Under the pieces are notes generated by a model. The model worked only from the letters and a program-made list of their open reading frames with translations, did not search any database and was not told where the DNA came from. Positions 60,929-64,000 of a stretch of 64,000 bases of DNA are shown here, piece by piece; positions within the stretch are counted from its first letter, which is position 1, and the number at the start of each line of letters is the position of its first letter. A program made the position numbers and the translations under genes. The DNA comes from Butyrivibrio sp. INlla18 (GTDB lineage: Bacteria > Bacillota > Clostridia > Lachnospirales > Lachnospiraceae), in contig NZ_FMXK01000014.1 in NCBI RefSeq assembly GCF_900103635.1, positions 1 through 64,000 of the forward strand, given 5' to 3'.

Positions 60929-61868
60929 TATCTGAATAATCCGTCTCTTTGTGCCTCTGAAGCATGTTCAGCTGCATCTCAAATTCTCTCCTGTTGTTGA
61001 TAGCCATTGTAGAAAGAAGCACTCCTACAAAGAAGCTCTGTACCGCAGCCATCATAACAAAGCAGCAAACGATAAGTGTTGGAATCCTTGGAACAAGGTG
61101 TGTTGCCCAGTATTCCTGAAGGATTGGAACAAAGAAGATAACTGAAAGGATAGCAAGAAGACCAGCAAGGATAGAGAAAAATCCAAATGGCTTGTAGCTT
61201 CTGTAAAGTCTTGCGATAGTCTTAAGTACCTTAAATCCATCAGCGTAAGTGTTGAGCTTAGATTCTGATCCTTCTGGACGATCTCTATAGTCAATAACTA
61301 CATTGTCGATCTGCATATTGTTGTAGACAGCGTGGATAGTCATCTCTGTCTCGATCTCAAATCCCTTTGAAAGAACTGGGAATGTCTTAACAAATTCATA
61401 GCTAAATGCTCTAAAGCCAGTCATGATGTCTCTGATGTTGCAGCCAAAGAGCTTGTTGATGCTGCCTCTAACAAGGTTGTTTCCAAAGTTATGGAATGGT
61501 CTCTTGTTTTCCTGATAGTAGGTGCTTGATAACCTGTCACCAACAACCATGTCTGAATTGTGGTTAAGAACAAGGTCTACCATCTCAGGTGCTGACTCCA
61601 TAGGATAGGTGTCGTCACCATCAACCATTACATATACAAGGGCATCGATCTCGCGGAACATTCTCCTTATTACATTACCCTTACCCTGCATGTATTCATT
61701 GCGAACAACAGCCCCCTCAGCCTCTGCGATCTCAGCTGTGCGGTCCTTGGAGTTATTGTTGTAAACATATATAGTAGCCTCAGGAAGTGCCTTCTTGGCA
61801 TCTCTGATAACCTTACCAATTGTCTTTTCTTCGTTGTAGCATGGAATTAAAACTGCAATCTTATCCAT
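60918..61868 (-). CDS. GtrB-like polyprenyl-phosphate glycosyltransferase (GT2)
   Basis: A 316-residue DPM1/GtrB-type enzyme. AVLIPCYNEEKTIGKVI, YNNNSKDRTAEIA and VMVDGDDTYPMES form the GT-A site; two C-terminal helices (about 220-245 and 260-285) anchor it. The start is the ATG at 61868 with AGAGG upstream; the frame extends to 61904. It likely makes an undecaprenyl-phosphate-linked sugar for the GT-C-like protein upstream. A strong promoter lies at 61939-61967. Its end overlaps the wzx start. It is only distantly similar to the enzyme at 55581. Confidence 0.9.
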   Translation of the reverse strand: MDKIAVLIPCYNEEKTIGKVIRDAKKALPEATIYVYNNNSKDRTAEIAEAEGAVVRNEYMQGKGNVIRRMFREIDALVYVMVDGDDTYPMESAPEMVDLVLNHNSDMVVGDRLSSTYYQENKRPFHNFGNNLVRGSINKLFGCNIRDIMTGFRAFSYEFVKTFPVLSKGFEIETEMTIHAVYNNMQIDNVVIDYRDRPEGSESKLNTYADGFKVLKTIARLYRSYKPFGFFSILAGLLAILSVIFFVPILQEYWATHLVPRIPTLIVCCFVMMAAVQSFFVGVLLSTMAINNRREFEMQLNMLQRHKETDYSDNEK

Positions 61869-61938
61869 CTTTACCTCTTTTATCATGTATTTTGCCAGTT
61901 GCAAAACTAATTTCTTTTTCTAAGTCTGTAGCTTAATT

Positions 61939-61967
61939 ATTGTAACCTCTAATGAATTAAATGACAA
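61939..61967 (-). promoter_or_regulatory. Promoter of the gtrB-like/wzx pair
   Basis: TTGTCA (61967-61962) and TACAAT (61944-61939) on the minus strand are 17 bp apart, lying directly after the end of the gene at 61973 and about 70 bp before the ATG. Confidence 0.72.
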
Positions 61968-61972
61968 CCAGC

Positions 61973-63835
61973 TTAAGCTTCTGGGAATCCATATACATAG
62001 ATGGTATATGGTGAACTCTCATCTTCATAGGTTCCAATGAGCTCAATGCCTGTCTCCTTAGCATTTGAGATCTCAATTCTAGATAGAATGTACTTACATC
62101 CAAGGTCCTTTAAGGACTCAGCGTTAATATAAATGTCTGTATCTGTAACACCAGTCATGCTCTTAGTTGCCATGACTATCGAAAGGTCAGAGCCAGAATA
62201 TAGATAGCATCTTGCTCCCCACTCATCATAGTAAAGCCTTGTAGGCTCCATTCTTTCAAGTGCCGGCGCAATAACTTCCCTAAATCTCTCCTTGTAGCTT
62301 TGTGGGTAAAAACCAAGGTATCCATCAAGTGTGTAAAAGCCGTTGTATTCAAGAATCGCAGGATGCATGCCATAGGCTACGCAGTAATCCTCACCGTTAT
62401 AATCAAGATCTTTTTTTATCTTGTCAAAAAGCTCTGTTGAATAGAACTCTCTGTAATTAAGGTCGTCGTTTTCGTGATGGAATAGTTCCTGTCTTGCAGT
62501 CAAAAAAGCTGTTCTATAAAGGTCATTGTACCTAGTAGGAGTTAAAAGAACTATGCCTATAGCCACAAGGATAACAACATATTGCATAAAGAGCATGAAG
62601 TTCAGAGCGCCCCTAGACTTATGTCTCCTAAACTTACTGTCAGAGTTCTTTTTATAGCATCTGTAAACAATGATGAACAAAAGAACGCACCAGATAAATG
62701 GGTTGAAGAAGATGGTCCTGTTGTACTGGAAGCCCGTAAGTGGTGGAAGGAGCGTTTCTATCACAAACTCCACAGGCTCTGAATAGTAAAGGCCGTAAAC
62801 CACGCAGTTAAACACAAGGATCAAAACTCCAAGATTAAAGTAATCAGTAAAGATACCCTCAAAATTCCTGTCAATAATGTACTTCACATTAAGGTAGATA
62901 AAGTAAACTCCGCAGATAGGCATGATAAAGAACTTATGAAGGTCCTCAACATGCATCATGCCGTTAACGAAGATATTCCCCATCTCCCCAAGTATATCAG
63001 GAGCAGAGAGATAGGTCTGAACCATAGTCTCTCTGATAGTTGGCGTATCAGTAAATAGCATCAGGTAAAAGAGTCTGTACTCAAATACCACATTTCCAAT
63101 AGTCAAAAAGATCAGCGCGTATAAAAGGCTAAATGAAAACCTTTTGTCCTTGATCCAAAGCCAGATGATGGCTACAAACAAATATCCCAGGATAAAAAAT
63201 CCAAGATATGAAAAATATGAAATAAATGGGAATAAAAAGATCAGTAAAAGCCATTTAAAGCTCTTTCCAAAAGCAGCACCTGCAGTCTTAGCTCCGGTAC
63301 CTGCCCTGTAAGCCTTTCTAAGAAGGAATACGATCAAAGGAATTGACGCAAATGGAATCCCAAAGGCTGGGAAAAGGTTAAGTACGCCATATAAAAGACC
63401 TGTTAAAGTTGCAAAGTTATCAACATGATCATCGTAGAAAACAGGATTGATGCTGAAACTTCCATACTTTTTGCCAGATTCAGTCTTTTCATAGATAACA
63501 TCTAATAAAAGAATCCTCATGGAAAATACAGCAATGATGACCTTAAGGACATATCCTGTAACATAGGCTACAAAAGGTGGTAAGAACATAAAAAGGACAG
63601 TGTACAAAGAAAGCTCGCTTGGGAGCACGTCTCTTGATACACCGCCTAAAAATGGAGCATGCACGTACTGTGCAAAAAAGCTCCCTGTATTTTGAAGCAT
63701 TGCAAACTGGGCCTGAAAGAGGTCGAGATCATCCTGGATGGCAATATAACTATTCTCTCCGATTGCGGCGTAAAAAAGAACCACAAATAAAAGAAACAGA
63801 AATACTATGCACTTACCAAACGATACTCTCCTCAT
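61973..63835 (-). CDS. Large polytopic membrane protein, GT-C-like (DUF6044-like)
   Basis: A 620-residue protein with about twelve membrane helices and a soluble C-terminal domain of about 170 residues. After the first helix comes the external loop YIAIQDDLDLFQAQFAML with the acidic pair of GT-C enzymes, then YVHAPFLGGVSRDVLPSE. The C-terminal part (LEYNGFYTLDGYLGFYPQ, DEWGARCYLY) resembles that of related membrane glycosyltransferases. I associate it with DUF6044 from memory only. It probably uses a polyprenyl-phosphate sugar, perhaps from the gene at 60918. It is 21 bp after the partial gene at the window edge. Confidence 0.7.
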   Translation of the reverse strand: MRRVSFGKCIVFLFLLFVVLFYAAIGENSYIAIQDDLDLFQAQFAMLQNTGSFFAQYVHAPFLGGVSRDVLPSELSLYTVLFMFLPPFVAYVTGYVLKVIIAVFSMRILLLDVIYEKTESGKKYGSFSINPVFYDDHVDNFATLTGLLYGVLNLFPAFGIPFASIPLIVFLLRKAYRAGTGAKTAGAAFGKSFKWLLLIFLFPFISYFSYLGFFILGYLFVAIIWLWIKDKRFSFSLLYALIFLTIGNVVFEYRLFYLMLFTDTPTIRETMVQTYLSAPDILGEMGNIFVNGMMHVEDLHKFFIMPICGVYFIYLNVKYIIDRNFEGIFTDYFNLGVLILVFNCVVYGLYYSEPVEFVIETLLPPLTGFQYNRTIFFNPFIWCVLLFIIVYRCYKKNSDSKFRRHKSRGALNFMLFMQYVVILVAIGIVLLTPTRYNDLYRTAFLTARQELFHHENDDLNYREFYSTELFDKIKKDLDYNGEDYCVAYGMHPAILEYNGFYTLDGYLGFYPQSYKERFREVIAPALERMEPTRLYYDEWGARCYLYSGSDLSIVMATKSMTGVTDTDIYINAESLKDLGCKYILSRIEISNAKETGIELIGTYEDESSPYTIYVYGFPEA

Positions 63836-63856
63836 AATCTTAGCCCCAAATACTCT

Positions 63857-64000
63857 TTACTTAATCTTGTCGTCTTCGTTGTTCTTTTTACCGATCTTCA
63901 TACGCTCGTGACCGCCAAGCTTATTGGCAGCCTCCTGGTCCCCACTCAGGATAGCGTTTACAAGCTGCATACGAAAACCCGCATCTATGAAGTCGCAGTG
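63857..64000 (-). CDS. C-terminal fragment of an unidentified protein (runs off the window)
   Basis: An open frame enters from the right edge and ends with TAA at 63857-63859. The visible 47 residues read DAGFRMQLVNAILSGDQEAA near the edge, then a basic/acidic tail (KIGKKNNEDDKIK). The gene is 21 bp before the next start, so it is part of the same operon. The fragment is too short to assign a family; a cytoplasmic enzyme of the polysaccharide locus is likely from context. Confidence 0.6.
   Translation of the reverse strand, partial: HCDFIDAGFRMQLVNAILSGDQEAANKLGGHERMKIGKKNNEDDKIK

Overview
The window reads as a chromosome segment of a Gram-positive anaerobe of the Clostridia, most likely Lachnospiraceae (Butyrivibrio/Roseburia-like). 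This rests on the 16S rRNA 5' end, strong Shine-Dalgarno sites, an FMN riboswitch-controlled ribU, a TsaB-RimI fusion, LCP, LicD and MBOAT wall-polymer genes, and a moderate-to-low GC content. The genus is inference. All genes except one (the HD-GYP gene at 9664-10758) lie on the minus strand, so transcription runs from high to low coordinates.

Layout by coordinate. 1-577: the 5' end of a 16S rRNA gene preceded by two tRNA-Ser genes, with a strong promoter at 649-677. 733-8406: a tight operon read tsaE, tsaB-rimI, rnz, a small membrane protein, a ChbG/YdjC-type deacetylase, tsaD, ispD, a GT4 glycosyltransferase and a hexapeptide acyltransferase. It joins tRNA t6A modification and tRNA 3' processing to isoprenoid and glycan genes. 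8452-9565: ribU with FMN riboswitch, attenuator and promoter, divergent from the HD-GYP gene. 10794-14227: murA, a LysM-G5-M23 wall hydrolase and a coiled-coil membrane protein. 14485-16075: a small alarmone synthetase and a glycosyltransferase behind a cre-like site. 16171-17514: an LCP wall-polymer ligase with a long charged cytoplasmic tail.

17596-63835 is a surface-polysaccharide region of about 46 kb. Its first part (17596-36648) holds an initiating sugar-phosphate transferase, several GT2 enzymes, phosphoglucomutase, a methyltransferase-kinase fusion resembling the WbdD chain terminator, a Wzt/Wzm-type ABC exporter with a C-terminal cargo domain, rfbA/B/C for dTDP-rhamnose (no rfbD in view) and a GT-C-like membrane protein. 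A 1171-residue GH25 wall hydrolase with a huge Asp/Tyr/Arg tail follows (36670-40185). The second part (40315-51446) carries GT-C-like membrane proteins, two half-size EamA/SMR-like transporters, two SGNH-type proteins, an MBOAT acyltransferase, a TarI/IspD-like cytidylyltransferase and LicD, suggesting a phospho-polyol-decorated, O-acylated polymer. The third part (52018-63835) has udk, a second SGNH/MBOAT pair, two GtrB-like glycosyltransferases, a flavin amine-oxidase-like protein, an SGNH lipoprotein, a Wzx flippase and another large GT-C-like protein.

In combination: activated sugars are made (Pgm, RfbABC), chains are assembled on undecaprenyl phosphate by GT2 enzymes, capped and exported by the ABC system or flipped by Wzx, decorated outside by GT-C, MBOAT/SGNH and LicD products, and joined to the wall by LCP. 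The most striking non-coding structure is a phased array of four identical-size inverted repeats at 51499-51758.
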